From Lawsonibacter sp. (GTDB lineage: Bacteria; Bacillota; Clostridia; Oscillospirales; Oscillospiraceae), in NCBI GenBank assembly GCA_020025455.1, contig JAHHSC010000003.1:1-50828 (forward strand): a stretch of 50,828 nucleotides of DNA, given 5' to 3'. The notes beneath the pieces were generated by a model, which did no database searches, was not told where the DNA came from, and saw only the letters and a program-made list of their open reading frames with translations. This document shows, one piece after another, positions 41,913-50,772 of the stretch (positions are counted from its first letter, which is position 1; each line of letters starts with the position of its first letter). The position numbers and the translations under genes were made by a program.

Positions 41913-41952
41913 CAAAAAGCGGGAGGGCAGAGGCCGAAACCCCTGCCCTCCC
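41913..41952 (-). terminator. Terminator after metNI
   Basis: GGGAGGGCAGAGG (41921-41933) pairs with CCCCTGCCCTCCC (41940-41952), 12 of 13 positions, and on the - strand is followed by GCTTTTTG. It separates metNI from T-box-metQ. Confidence 0.85.
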
Positions 41953-41967
41953 AAGGAAAATCGGGCG

Positions 41968-42684
41968 TTATTTTTTCTTACCGCCCCGGTGCAGACGCTT
42001 GTCAAAATGGGTGGCGGCCCAGGAGCCGATGGTCTGGAACAGCTGCACCAGCAGCACCAGCACCAGCACCGACACCCACATGGCGAAGGTGTGTCTGCGC
42101 TGGAAGCCGTAGTTCAGGGCCATATTGCCCAGTCCGCCCGCACCGATGGCACCGGCCATGGCGCCGTAGCTCAGGATGGTGATGAAGGCGTTGGTGAAGC
42201 CGGTGAGCAGGGAGGGCAGGCACTCGGGGAGCATCACCTTGGTGATGATCTGGAGGGGCGTGCAGCCCATGGACTGGGCGGCCTCGACGACACCGCCGTC
42301 CATCTCGCGGATGGAACCCTCCACCAGTCGGGCTACAAAGGGGAATGCGGCAATGAACAGGGGGATGATGGAGGCGGCAGTGCCCACGCTGGTGCCCAGG
42401 ACAAGGCGGCTCAGGGGGATGACCAGAACCATCAGGATCAGGAAGGGGACCGAGCGCAGCAGATTCACCACGGTGTTCAGGCAGCGCATCAGGATCGGGG
42501 GGAGAGGACGGATGCCCTTTTCCTCCCCGGTCACCAGCATTACGCCCAGGGGCAGACCGATGAGGTAGGCCAGAGCGGTGGCCAAAACGGTGGTGTAAAT
42601 GGTCTCCCACAGGGCAAAGGGCAGGTTTCGGACCAGGTAATCAACCTGTTCAAGCAACTTGGGGGATTGGAAAAATTCAAGCAT
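41968..42684 (-). CDS. metI: Methionine ABC transporter permease MetI
   Basis: A 238-aa permease with about five to six hydrophobic segments and the MetI family motif SMGCTPLQIITKVMLPECLPS (EAA loop) and GAGGLGNMALNYGF. The ATG at 42684 (MLEFFQSPKL) overlaps the metN end by 8 bases; GGAGG lies about 12 bases upstream. It ends in a basic tail (RLHRGGKKK). Confidence 0.95.
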   Translation of the reverse strand: MLEFFQSPKLLEQVDYLVRNLPFALWETIYTTVLATALAYLIGLPLGVMLVTGEEKGIRPLPPILMRCLNTVVNLLRSVPFLILMVLVIPLSRLVLGTSVGTAASIIPLFIAAFPFVARLVEGSIREMDGGVVEAAQSMGCTPLQIITKVMLPECLPSLLTGFTNAFITILSYGAMAGAIGAGGLGNMALNYGFQRRHTFAMWVSVLVLVLLVQLFQTIGSWAATHFDKRLHRGGKKK

Positions 42685-43705
42685 GGTAGTCGTGGACCTC
42701 CTCCATGGTAACGTTGGGCTGCTTCTTGAGATAGGCAATGGCCTTGTTGGCCTCAGCGGGGTCATCGGGCAGACCGATCAGCATGGTGCCAAAGGCCTGG
42801 CCATCGATGTTGCGGGTGTCTGCGCCCAGAATGTTGGCCTTCACGCCGCTGTTGATGGCCAGAGAGGCAATGAGCGGGTCGTAGGAGGAGCCGCCGTTGA
42901 ACGCCAGACGGATCACATGGGTGGTCCGGGTGGGGTCCAAAATGATACCGTCGGGGTAGACCAGACGGCGGGCCGCGTCGCTCTTGGGGTTGGAGAATAC
43001 CTCAGCGACGGTGCCCGTCTCCATGACCTGACCGTGCTCCAGCACGGTGACCATGTTGCAGATCTCCTCCACCACGGCCATCTCGTGGGTGATGATAATG
43101 GCGGTGATGCCAAGACGCTTGTTGATGTCCTGGATGAGCCGCAGAATGGACCGGGTGGTGGTGGGGTCCAGAGCAGAGGTGGCCTCGTCGCACAGCAGGA
43201 CCTTTGGATTGGAGGCCAGAGCGCGGGCAATGGCGATGCGCTGCTTCTGACCGCCGCTGAGCTGGGAGGGGTAGGCATCCGCCCGGTCAGGCAGACCGAC
43301 GATCTCCAGCAGCTCACGGGCGCGCTGCTCGGCCTGGGCCTTGGGGACCCCGGCGATCTCCATGGGGAAGCAGATGTTTTTCAGACAGGTGCGCTGCATG
43401 AGCAGGTTGAACTGCTGAAAGATCATGCTGACGGATTTGCGGGCCTGGCGCAGCTGGGCGGGCGTCAGAGCGCACAGGTCCACAGGGCCGCTCTGCCCCT
43501 CCAGCAGACCGTCGGCCATGATCTGGCCGGAGGTGGGGCGCTCTAACAGGTTGATGCACCGGACCAGGGTGGACTTGCCCGCGCCGCTCATACCCACGAT
43601 GCCGTAGAGATCGCCGTCGTGGATGGTGAGGCTTACGTCGTTCAGGGCCTGAAATTCGCCCTCCGCGGTGGGGAAAACCTTGCTGATATGCTTCAGTTCG
43701 ATCAT
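42677..43705 (-). CDS. metN: Methionine ABC transporter ATP-binding protein MetN
   Basis: A 342-aa ATPase. Walker A GMSGAGKSTL, signature LSGGQKQRIAIARAL, Walker B VLLCDEATSALDP and H-loop IIITHEM are intact. The C-terminal NIL domain (about residues 265-340), which senses methionine and inhibits transport, is present. The ATG at 43705 (MIELKHISKV) has AAGGG upstream. It pairs with metI; metQ lies beyond a terminator. Confidence 0.96.
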   Translation of the reverse strand: MIELKHISKVFPTAEGEFQALNDVSLTIHDGDLYGIVGMSGAGKSTLVRCINLLERPTSGQIMADGLLEGQSGPVDLCALTPAQLRQARKSVSMIFQQFNLLMQRTCLKNICFPMEIAGVPKAQAEQRARELLEIVGLPDRADAYPSQLSGGQKQRIAIARALASNPKVLLCDEATSALDPTTTRSILRLIQDINKRLGITAIIITHEMAVVEEICNMVTVLEHGQVMETGTVAEVFSNPKSDAARRLVYPDGIILDPTRTTHVIRLAFNGGSSYDPLIASLAINSGVKANILGADTRNIDGQAFGTMLIGLPDDPAEANKAIAYLKKQPNVTMEEVHDYHA

Positions 43706-43742
43706 AATGTTTACCCTTCTTTTCCTCTGGGATAGTGCTGAA

Positions 43743-43771
43743 ATTGTATGCCAATTAAAATGTTCTGTCAA
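43743..43771 (-). promoter_or_regulatory. metNI promoter
   Basis: Read leftward: TTGACA (43771-43766), 17 bases, TACAAT (43748-43743), about 38 bases before metN. There is no room for a T-box here, so metNI is not under the metQ switch. Confidence 0.75.
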
Positions 43772-43800
43772 GCTGGAGTGTAAAATGATTGCTGCAAAGC

Positions 43801-43848
43801 GAAAAAATCCCCTCTGTTGACCCAAAAGAGAAAACAGAGGGGATTTTA
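43801..43848. terminator. Terminator of the BMP transporter operon
   Basis: AAAAAATCCCCTCTGTT pairs with AACAGAGGGGATTTT around a 14-base loop. It ends the operon read leftward (Ts after the stem on the - strand). Confidence 0.85.
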
Positions 43849-43872
43849 AGAAACAAATATTTCTTTCTGTAA

Positions 43873-44814
43873 TCAGCGCTGACCCTTGTCGTAGGGGATG
43901 CCTTCCGCCTTGGGGGCGCGGGACTTCTGAGAGGTGAAGGCCAGAACCACCAGGGAGATTATATAGGGCAGCATGTTGTACAGGGGGCTGGGGATGGGCA
44001 GAGCGGCCAGGAAATCGAAGCCGGTGTACACGTTGCTCAGGGCGCGGAACAAACCGAAGAGCAGAGCGGCCAGGGCGATGCGGGTGGGCTTCCACTGACC
44101 GAAGATCATAACGGCCAGAGCGAGGAAACCGAAGCCGGCCACGCCGTTTTCAAACTTCCACTCGCTGACGCCGGCGGTGATATAGACGATGCCGCCCAGA
44201 CCGCCCAGAGCGCCGGAGATGAGCACACCGGCATAGCGCATCTTGTAGACGTTGATGCCGACCGAGTCGGCCGCCTGGGGGTGCTCGCCGCAGGCCATGA
44301 GCCGCAGACCAAAGCGGGTCTTGTAGAGCACCACATAGGAGACCACCAGGGCCACAGCGGCCATGAACATGAACCAGTTAAATTCAAAGCCGCCGATGTT
44401 CACCAGGAAGGCTTTCTTTGCGTCGATATACTGAATGGTGGAGGAGACGTTGTCCACGCTCTCAGCGGTGTTCATGGCCTTGACAAGGACGGTGGCGCCT
44501 GCCATGCCCAGCAGGTTCATGGCGCTGCCCACCAGGGTCTGGTCCGCCTTGAAGTTGACGGCAGCCACGGCCAGCAGCAGGGAGAAAACCATACCAAAGG
44601 CCACAGCGGCCAGGGTGACGGAGACGATCATAACCACAGCGGGCACGTCGGCAGGCATGAACTTCATGACCAGAGCGCCGCCCAGGGCACCCAGCACCAT
44701 GATACCTTCCAGACCGATGTTGATAATGCCGGAGTGCTCAGAGAAGCAGCCGCCCAGGGCCACCAGCATCAGAACGGAGGCAAAAATCAGTGTATATTGC
44801 AGCAGGAGAATCAT
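43873..44814 (-). CDS. BMP-type ABC transporter permease 2 (YufQ-like)
   Basis: A 313-aa permease with eight or so hydrophobic segments and the motif NIGLEGIMVLGALGG, typical of the nucleoside/guanosine importer permease YufQ/NupQ. The ATG overlaps the stop of the upstream permease gene as ATGA (44814-44811), so the pair is coupled. A basic C-terminus (SQKSRAPKAEGIPYDKG) follows the last TM. Confidence 0.9.
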   Translation of the reverse strand: MILLLQYTLIFASVLMLVALGGCFSEHSGIINIGLEGIMVLGALGGALVMKFMPADVPAVVMIVSVTLAAVAFGMVFSLLLAVAAVNFKADQTLVGSAMNLLGMAGATVLVKAMNTAESVDNVSSTIQYIDAKKAFLVNIGGFEFNWFMFMAAVALVVSYVVLYKTRFGLRLMACGEHPQAADSVGINVYKMRYAGVLISGALGGLGGIVYITAGVSEWKFENGVAGFGFLALAVMIFGQWKPTRIALAALLFGLFRALSNVYTGFDFLAALPIPSPLYNMLPYIISLVVLAFTSQKSRAPKAEGIPYDKGQR

Positions 44815-45959
44815 TTGTTCGCCCCTCCTTCCTCAGCGTTCACATGGTCCGATTTCTTCGCTTTCTGCTCGTCCCGACGATCCAGATGGCGGTTCAGAGC
44901 GTACTTGAAGAACAGCACGAAGCCGCACAGGTAGATGATGATGGAGGAGATCAGATCGGAGATCTGGGCAGAGTACATGGTCTTATCCACATAGGCACCG
45001 CCGCTTGTGATGTGCTGGATGAAGTAGGAGGAGAAGATGGAACCGATGGGGTTCAGACCGCCCAGGAAGGCGGCGGAGATACCGTTGAAGCCCATGGGGG
45101 GGATCGTCGATACCGTGCAGGACCACTGCTCGATGCCGGTCAGATAGAACAGAGCGGCACCCGCACCGGCCAGAGCGCCGGCGATGGCCATGGTCATGAC
45201 CAGGTTCTTCTTTTCCTTCATGCCGCAGTACTTAGCGGCGTTCTTGTTGTAGCCGGTGGCCTTCAGCTCATAGCCCAGCTTGGTCTTTTCCAGCAGAATC
45301 CAGATGAAGATGGCCACGACGATGGTGATGGGGATGGCAATGGTGACGTACTTATTGCCGCTGAAAAGCTCCGGCAGGCCCATGGAGGGCAGGATAGCGG
45401 AGGCGTTGGTGCTGTGCAGCATGAAGGTGTATGGGCTGCTTGGTTCCTTTACGTTGGTCAACAGGATGTTCACCGAGTAGAGGCTGATCCAGTTGAGCAT
45501 GATGCAGGAGATGACTTCGTTTACGTTGCAGTAGGCCTTGAGCAGACCGGAGACGGAACCCAGAAGCGCACCAGCCAGCGCGGCGGCCAGCAGGCACAGA
45601 TACCAGGGCATCTGCAGGGCCAGGGCACAGTAGAGGGCGGCACCGGCGCCCACCACATACTGACCGGCGGCGCCGATGTTGAAAAGGCCCGCCTTGAAGG
45701 CAAAGAGAATGGACAGGGAGCACATGATGAGGGGGGCGGTCTTGACCAGCGTGTTGCCCAGGTTCTTCATCTGAGCCTTGGGCTTGGAGTAGGTCATAAA
45801 GTTCTTCACAATGGCCACGATGGCATCGTTGGCCCCCGAGGGATTGATGATCAGCAGGACGATATAGCCCAGCAGCAGGCCGGCCAGGATGCACAGCAGG
45901 GAGGCCAGCAGGGATTGAACCGCACTGTTGCGCAGCAGCGGCGACGTTTCTTTTTTCAT
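44811..45959 (-). CDS. BMP-type ABC transporter permease 1 (YufP-like)
   Basis: A 382-aa permease with eight to ten hydrophobic segments and FNIGAAGQYVVGAGAAL, the counterpart of the NIGxEG motif. It begins MKKETSPLLRNS and follows the ATPase gene after two bases. It forms a heterodimer with the next permease. A ribosome site (GGGAGGG) lies within the end of the ATPase gene. Confidence 0.9.
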   Translation of the reverse strand: MKKETSPLLRNSAVQSLLASLLCILAGLLLGYIVLLIINPSGANDAIVAIVKNFMTYSKPKAQMKNLGNTLVKTAPLIMCSLSILFAFKAGLFNIGAAGQYVVGAGAALYCALALQMPWYLCLLAAALAGALLGSVSGLLKAYCNVNEVISCIMLNWISLYSVNILLTNVKEPSSPYTFMLHSTNASAILPSMGLPELFSGNKYVTIAIPITIVVAIFIWILLEKTKLGYELKATGYNKNAAKYCGMKEKKNLVMTMAIAGALAGAGAALFYLTGIEQWSCTVSTIPPMGFNGISAAFLGGLNPIGSIFSSYFIQHITSGGAYVDKTMYSAQISDLISSIIIYLCGFVLFFKYALNRHLDRRDEQKAKKSDHVNAEEGGANK

Positions 45960-45961
45960 GG

Positions 45962-47494
45962 TTACACACCCTCCCTTTTCGCGCCGGCCATATAGAGGCC
46001 AAGCTCTTCTACGGTGGTGGTCTTGGGGTCCAGCTGGCCCACGATCTCGCCCTCGTACATGACCAGAATACGGTCAGACAGGGCCATGACCTCGTCCAGC
46101 TCCAGACTCACCAGCAGAACGCCCTTGCCGGCATCACGCTGGGCTACGATCTGCTTGTGGATATACTCGATGGCGCCCACGTCCAGGCCGCGGGTGGGCT
46201 GGACGGCAATCAGAAGCTTGGTCTCCTTGTCCATCTCGCGGGCAACGATGGCCTTCTGCTGGTTGCCGCCGGACATACTCCGGGCGGTGGTAATGGGGCC
46301 CTGACCGGAGCGGACGTCAAACTGGTCGATGAGCCGCTGGGCGTAGGCGCGGATAGCGCCCCGCTTCATAAAGCCGAATTTGCTGACAAATTCAGGCTCA
46401 AAGTAGCGCTGGAGCACCAGATTGTCCTCCAGAGAGTAGTCCAGCACCAGACCGTGCTTGTGCCGGTCCTCGGGGATATGGCTCAGACCCATAATAGAGC
46501 GCTTGCGGATGGGGGCGTGGGTGATGTCCTGGCCCGCCAGGGTGACGGTTCCGCCCTTTACAGGTTCCAGCCCGGTGAGGCCATAGACCAGCTCGGTCTG
46601 ACCGTTGCCGTCGATACCGGCGATGCAGACGATCTCGCCTGCCCGCACATCGAAGGACACGTTCCGCACGGCGTTGTTGCTGTGGAGCTTGGAGGCAACG
46701 GTGAGACCCTCAACGTGCAGGACGGTATCGCCGGGCTTGGCATCCTCCTTGTGAACCTTGAACTCCACGTCGTGGCCGACCATCATGCGGGACAGCTCGG
46801 CGGGGGTGGTGTCCTGAATGTTGACCGTGCCGATATACTTACCCTTGCGCAGAACGGAGCACCGATCGGCCACCGACATGATCTCGTTGAGCTTGTGGGA
46901 GATGAACAGGATGGACTTGCCCTCGGCGGCCAGCCCCTTCATAATCGCCATAAGCTCATCGATTTCCTGCGGGGTCAGCACGGCGGTGGGTTCGTCAAAA
47001 ATCAGGATCTCGTTGTCCCGGTAGAGCATCTTCAAAATCTCGGTACGCTGCTGCATACCAACGGTAATGTCGTCCACCAGGGCGTCGGGGTCCACCTTCA
47101 GGCCGTATTTCTCACTGAGGGCCAGCACCTTTTTGCGGGCCTCGTCCGTCTGGAGAAAGCCGTGCTTGCAGGGCTCCACGCCCATGATGATGTTTTCCAA
47201 CACGGTGAAGCATCCCACCAGCTTGAAGTGCTGATGGACCATGCCAATGCCAAGGGCGTTGGCGTCGTTGGGATCTTTGATCCGGACAGGCTGTCCGTCT
47301 TTGCGGATCTCACCCTCTTCGGGCTGGTAGAGACCAAACAAAACACTCATCAGAGTGGATTTGCCTGCGCCGTTTTCGCCCAGAAGGGCGTGAATCTCTC
47401 CTCGCTTCAGCTGAAGCGTGATGTTGTCATTGGCTATGATGCCGGGAAATCGTTTTGTGATATTCAGCATCTCGATCGCATATGGCTGTTCCAA
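45962..47494 (-). CDS. BMP-type ABC transporter double ATPase (YufO-like)
   Basis: A 510-aa protein with two ABC modules. The first has GENGAGKSTL, and VGMQQRTEILKMLYR followed by LIFDEPTAVL. The second has GIDGNGQTELVY in place of a standard Walker A, with SGGNQQKAIVAREM and QPTRGLDVG, as usual in sugar/nucleoside importers. The start is a TTG at 47494 (MEQPYAIEML) with GGGAGG 8 bases ahead; the upstream ATG at 47539 lacks a ribosome site. Confidence 0.9.
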   Translation of the reverse strand: MEQPYAIEMLNITKRFPGIIANDNITLQLKRGEIHALLGENGAGKSTLMSVLFGLYQPEEGEIRKDGQPVRIKDPNDANALGIGMVHQHFKLVGCFTVLENIIMGVEPCKHGFLQTDEARKKVLALSEKYGLKVDPDALVDDITVGMQQRTEILKMLYRDNEILIFDEPTAVLTPQEIDELMAIMKGLAAEGKSILFISHKLNEIMSVADRCSVLRKGKYIGTVNIQDTTPAELSRMMVGHDVEFKVHKEDAKPGDTVLHVEGLTVASKLHSNNAVRNVSFDVRAGEIVCIAGIDGNGQTELVYGLTGLEPVKGGTVTLAGQDITHAPIRKRSIMGLSHIPEDRHKHGLVLDYSLEDNLVLQRYFEPEFVSKFGFMKRGAIRAYAQRLIDQFDVRSGQGPITTARSMSGGNQQKAIVAREMDKETKLLIAVQPTRGLDVGAIEYIHKQIVAQRDAGKGVLLVSLELDEVMALSDRILVMYEGEIVGQLDPKTTTVEELGLYMAGAKREGV

Positions 47495-47622
47495 AGCAAC
47501 GGCCTCCCTCGTATTAAACGTGCCCCTAAGCAGGGCCAAAAAACCGAAATACGGCTTCCCATATTATATTATTATTGTACTACATTTCCCCCAAAAGTTC
47601 AAAGAAAAATGCACCAGATGTT

Positions 47623-47663
47623 CAAAAAAAAGAAGAGGGCGGGCGTTTGCCCGTCCTCTTCTT
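47623..47663 (-). terminator. Partial terminator between the BMP gene and the ATPase gene
   Basis: A 15-bp stem with one mismatch (47630-47644 with 47649-47663) followed on the - strand by a T-run. It lies after the lipoprotein stop, so it would reduce transcription of the ATPase and permeases relative to the binding protein. Confidence 0.85.
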
Positions 47664-47680
47664 ATCAGGATCAGGGGTTG

Positions 47681-48901
47681 TTACTTGATGGCGCCCAGGT
47701 CGTTCACCGTGATGGCGTGCTCAGGCATAGCGGTGATGTCGCCGGAGACCTCGATCTCCTTGGAGAACAGCTTGGCAACCAGGTCGGTGTAATCCTCCTG
47801 GGTGAAGCCGTCGGCAAACTGAGTGGAGCCCATGGGGATCTGGACGAAGTTCTCCTCGGGCTTGTCGCCGGAAACCAGACCCAGAGTATCGTACTTGCCG
47901 CCGTAGTTGGCGAAGTTGCCGGCCTGGATCTCGCTCAGCAGCAGGTTGACGGTGGGGGCCAGACCCTTCATAGCGGAGGTGACCGTCATCTTCTCGCCGT
48001 AGGCAGAGTCGATGGTGGGAGCCTGGTCCACGTCCACGCCGATCAGCTTGCCGTTGACCTTGGCAGCGGCCTCAGCAGCGGAGGTGAAGATGCCGCCGCC
48101 GCAGGCAAACACGACCTCAACACCCAGGGTCTTGTACCAGTTGTCCATGTAAGCGGTGATGTCGGCATCGCCGAAGAACTGACCGCCGTAGACGTACTCA
48201 ATGGTGATGTCCTTCTCAATGCCCAGCTCGGCAGCGGCCTCGTCAGCGCCCTGGATGAAACCATAGCCGTAACGGGTGACCGCGGGAACAGCCATGCCGC
48301 CCAGGAAGCCCAGGTGCTTGTAGCCCAGCTTGACAGCAGCGTAACCGGCCATGTAGCCGCACAGCTCCTCCTGGTAGACGGAGCAGTACACGTTGTCGTT
48401 CAGGTGGGGCTGGTTGTCCGCGTCGATCAGATCGGTGCGGTTGTTATCTTTGTCGTGGTTGTAGTAGGTATCCTCAACGTCGAACTGAGATACGTCCAGA
48501 GCCACAAACTTGACATCAGGATACTCATCCTGAACGTCGTGGATGGTGCCGGCAAAGGCGAAGCCGGGCATCACGATGACATTGTAGCCCTCGTCCACGG
48601 CCTTCTCGACCATGGCCACACGGGCGGCGGTGTTGTTGTCCTGGGGCTTGAAGTAGCTGAAGTCCACGCCGGCAGCCTCGCAGTAGGACTTGCAGGCCTC
48701 GTAAGTGGTCTGGTTGAAGGACTGGTCGGTGATGTCACCGTAGTCGGTGATCATAGCCACGGACATATCGGTCTTCTCCTGCTGGGACTGGCTGCCCTCA
48801 GGCTGCTTGGAGCCGCTGGCAGAGGGATCGTCCTTCTTGCCGCAGGCGACAAGAGACAGAGACATGACCAATGCAAGGGACAGAGCAAGAAGCTTCTTCA
48901 T
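47681..48901 (-). CDS. BMP-family substrate-binding lipoprotein (nucleoside type)
   Basis: A 406-aa lipoprotein (lipobox LVAC after a typical signal peptide; Lys/Ser/Gln linker). BMP family marks: SVAMITDYGDITDQSFNQTT, VIVMPGFAFAGTIHDVQDEY and LGFLGGMAVPAVTRYGYGF. PnrA/BmpA-type proteins bind purine nucleosides. The ATG at 48901 has AAGGAAGG ahead. With deoC just upstream, a (deoxy)nucleoside ligand is likely. A longer open frame reaching 49000 runs into the promoter region. Confidence 0.93.
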   Translation of the reverse strand: MKKLLALSLALVMSLSLVACGKKDDPSASGSKQPEGSQSQQEKTDMSVAMITDYGDITDQSFNQTTYEACKSYCEAAGVDFSYFKPQDNNTAARVAMVEKAVDEGYNVIVMPGFAFAGTIHDVQDEYPDVKFVALDVSQFDVEDTYYNHDKDNNRTDLIDADNQPHLNDNVYCSVYQEELCGYMAGYAAVKLGYKHLGFLGGMAVPAVTRYGYGFIQGADEAAAELGIEKDITIEYVYGGQFFGDADITAYMDNWYKTLGVEVVFACGGGIFTSAAEAAAKVNGKLIGVDVDQAPTIDSAYGEKMTVTSAMKGLAPTVNLLLSEIQAGNFANYGGKYDTLGLVSGDKPEENFVQIPMGSTQFADGFTQEDYTDLVAKLFSKEIEVSGDITAMPEHAITVNDLGAIK

Positions 48902-48971
48902 TGGTAGTAACCTTCCTTTCATGTGTTCCGAATTGAGAAAAGTGAACGGCCATATGGCCGTCTGCTCGTCT

Positions 48972-49008
48972 ATTATAACAAAGCCGGTTGAAAATTTCAA
49001 CCGGCTTT
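48972..49008 (-). promoter_or_regulatory. BMP promoter inside a perfect 29-bp palindrome
   Basis: A palindrome with 14-bp arms (48980-48993 and 48995-49008). Read leftward, its right arm provides the -35 TTGAAA (49000-48995), then 17 bases, then TATAAT (48977-48972). As RNA the palindrome would be a hairpin at the end of deoC; as DNA it could be an operator. Confidence 0.75.
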
Positions 49009-49076
49009 GAAAGAATATCTACTTTTATTTGCAGGAACTGGTGAAAATGACGGGATAAAGCGGAAAAGCGATAGAA

Positions 49077-49736
49077 TTAGGCCTGCTCCGCCGCCTTGAC
49101 GGCCTTCACAATCCGGCTGGTGCCCAGACGGGAAGCACCCAGATTCAGAAAGTCCTCTGCGTCCTTCAAATCGGCGATTCCGCCGGCGGCCTTGATCTTC
49201 ACATTGGGGCCGATGTGCTTGGCAAAGAGAGCCACATCCGCGCGGGTAGCGCCGCTGGTGCCGAAGCCGGTGGAGGTCTTGATGTACTCGGCACCGGAGG
49301 CGGTGACGATCTCACACATCTTGATCTTCTCCTCGTCGGTGAGGAAGCAGGCCTCGATGATGACCTTCAGGAGCTTGCCGTGACAGGCCTCTTTCACGGC
49401 CTTGATTTCAGAAAGCAGGCTGTCCCACTGCTTGTCCTTGACCCAGCCCAGGTTGATGACCATGTCCACCTCCTCGGCACCGTTTTCCACGGCATCGGTG
49501 GCCATGAAGCACTTGCTGGCGGTGGTGTCATAGCCGTTCGGGAAGCCGATGACGGTACAGATGGGCAGCTTGCCCGCTACGTAGGCGGCGGCTTGGCGCA
49601 CATAGGAGGCGGGGATGCACACGCTGGCGCAGTGGTACTTCATGCCGTCGTCGCAGATGGCGCGAATCTCCTCCCAGGTTGCGGTCTGGCCCAGAAGGGT
49701 GTGGTCACACTTGCTCAAAATATATTCGGAAGTCAT
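49077..49736 (-). CDS. deoC: Deoxyribose-phosphate aldolase
   Basis: A 219-aa class I aldolase that splits 2-deoxyribose-5-phosphate to glyceraldehyde-3-P and acetaldehyde, the last step of deoxynucleoside use. The Schiff-base lysine is in EYIKTSTGFG; the second lysine is in VKIKAAGGI; the conserved EVDMVINLG is present. AAAGGGG precedes the ATG. It lies upstream of the BMP transporter and is probably part of the same regulon. Confidence 0.96.
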   Translation of the reverse strand: MTSEYILSKCDHTLLGQTATWEEIRAICDDGMKYHCASVCIPASYVRQAAAYVAGKLPICTVIGFPNGYDTTASKCFMATDAVENGAEEVDMVINLGWVKDKQWDSLLSEIKAVKEACHGKLLKVIIEACFLTDEEKIKMCEIVTASGAEYIKTSTGFGTSGATRADVALFAKHIGPNVKIKAAGGIADLKDAEDFLNLGASRLGTSRIVKAVKAAEQA

Positions 49737-49795
49737 AGAAAAGGACCCCTTTCAGACAAAATTGAGGCGGATTTTGGCCTGCCTCGTATTGCTAT

Positions 49796-49824
49796 AATAT
49801 AGCAGGTTTTCCCACCGTTGTCCA
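49796..49824 (-). promoter_or_regulatory. deoC promoter
   Basis: Read leftward: TGGACA (49824-49819), 17 bases, TATATT (49801-49796), 60 bases before the deoC ATG. The rest of the 49737-49954 gap shows GC-rich pairing but no gene or clear terminator. Confidence 0.6.
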
Positions 49825-49954
49825 GAAAAAGGAGAAAAGTTTGGAGCAGAGAAGCCCACAGTCCATCCGGTTCATTGGAACCGCGCTGATGTGACGGCGG
49901 TACGGCTGGGGGCGGCCCTCTGCCTATGGCGGTTCCCGCGCGATCTCCACGTGC

Positions 49955-50602
49955 TCAGGTGTTATCCGTGGATTTGAACATGGAATCTAAGAGATTACGG
50001 AACATCTGAATTGCAGGGCCATTTAAGAGGGCATTGCATACAGTTCCGATGCCAATGATCTGCCATAGGGACTCACCAGCTGCGATGCAGAAGATTGCGC
50101 CCACAATCGCCACGGTGATATCGGAGAGAATACGGGCATAATGGAACGGAATTTTCTGATGCGTTACGGTTTCAATCACGATTGCAACGCTGTCATAGGG
50201 GGCAATCCCCAAATCGCCCTTCATATAGAGTGCCACACCAAAGGACAGAAAGAACAGCGCAGCCGCCAAACATGCCACCCGTGCCGGAAGCCCGAAATGA
50301 ACCTCCAGAAAGAGCCAGCAGATCAGATCGGCGAGATAGCCCACGCACACCATGTTGACCAGCGTTCCAAGTCCAATACAGCTGCGCGCCGTGAAAAACA
50401 CGGCCACCAAAATCACAGCGTTAGCCAGCAGCTGCCAATTTCCAAACGACCAGTTCAGGAACATGCTGATCCCCAGGTTCATTCCGGTAAACGGGTCCAC
50501 GCCAAAGCCGGCTAACCGAAAGAAGGCCACACCAATTCCGATCAGTGAGATTCCACCGATCATCAGAAGAATCCGGCATGGCAAAGAGACCCCGCGGCTC
50601 AA
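49955..50602 (-). CDS. YczE/YitT-like membrane protein
   Basis: A 215-aa protein with five to six hydrophobic segments and family marks GIGVAFFRLAGFGVDPFTGM and GDLGIAPYDSVA. The YczE family is widespread and of unknown biochemical role. The start is TTG at 50602, with GGAGG 9 bases ahead; TTG and the stop of the upstream small frame overlap (TTGA). Lower GC than the neighbours. Confidence 0.85.
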   Translation of the reverse strand: MSRGVSLPCRILLMIGGISLIGIGVAFFRLAGFGVDPFTGMNLGISMFLNWSFGNWQLLANAVILVAVFFTARSCIGLGTLVNMVCVGYLADLICWLFLEVHFGLPARVACLAAALFFLSFGVALYMKGDLGIAPYDSVAIVIETVTHQKIPFHYARILSDITVAIVGAIFCIAAGESLWQIIGIGTVCNALLNGPAIQMFRNLLDSMFKSTDNT

Positions 50603-50772
50603 AATAGTAACCTCCGCTCTGTGGCGAGATCCGCCAGATGGGTCATCGGACTGCGGAGCGCAGAGCCAGTCTTGGTGCCGTAGGGCACACCGGAGCGGAA
50701 CGCAGCGGGCAGATCGGTGGTCTGGATGGGCATGACCACGTTCTGCTTCTGTTGTAGACTTCCAGTAGACAT
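50599..50772 (-). CDS. Small frame upstream of the YczE gene, possibly a gene remnant
   Basis: An ATG at 50772 opens a 57-codon frame beginning MSTGSLQQKQNVVMPIQTTD and ending ATERRLLF, with codon use like real genes here. It ends overlapping the TTG of the YczE gene. There is no clear ribosome site before the ATG, and the frame stays open further upstream to about 50818. It may be the 3' part of a broken gene or a coupled leader. I do not recognise it. Confidence 0.35.
   Translation of the reverse strand: MSTGSLQQKQNVVMPIQTTDLPAAFRSGVPYGTKTGSALRSPMTHLADLATERRLLF

Noticed and set aside
46157..48907. A 916-codon open frame on the + strand opposite the BMP transporter genes
   Set aside because: Shadow of the ATPase and BMP lipoprotein genes; it crosses a terminator and has no ribosome site or family match.
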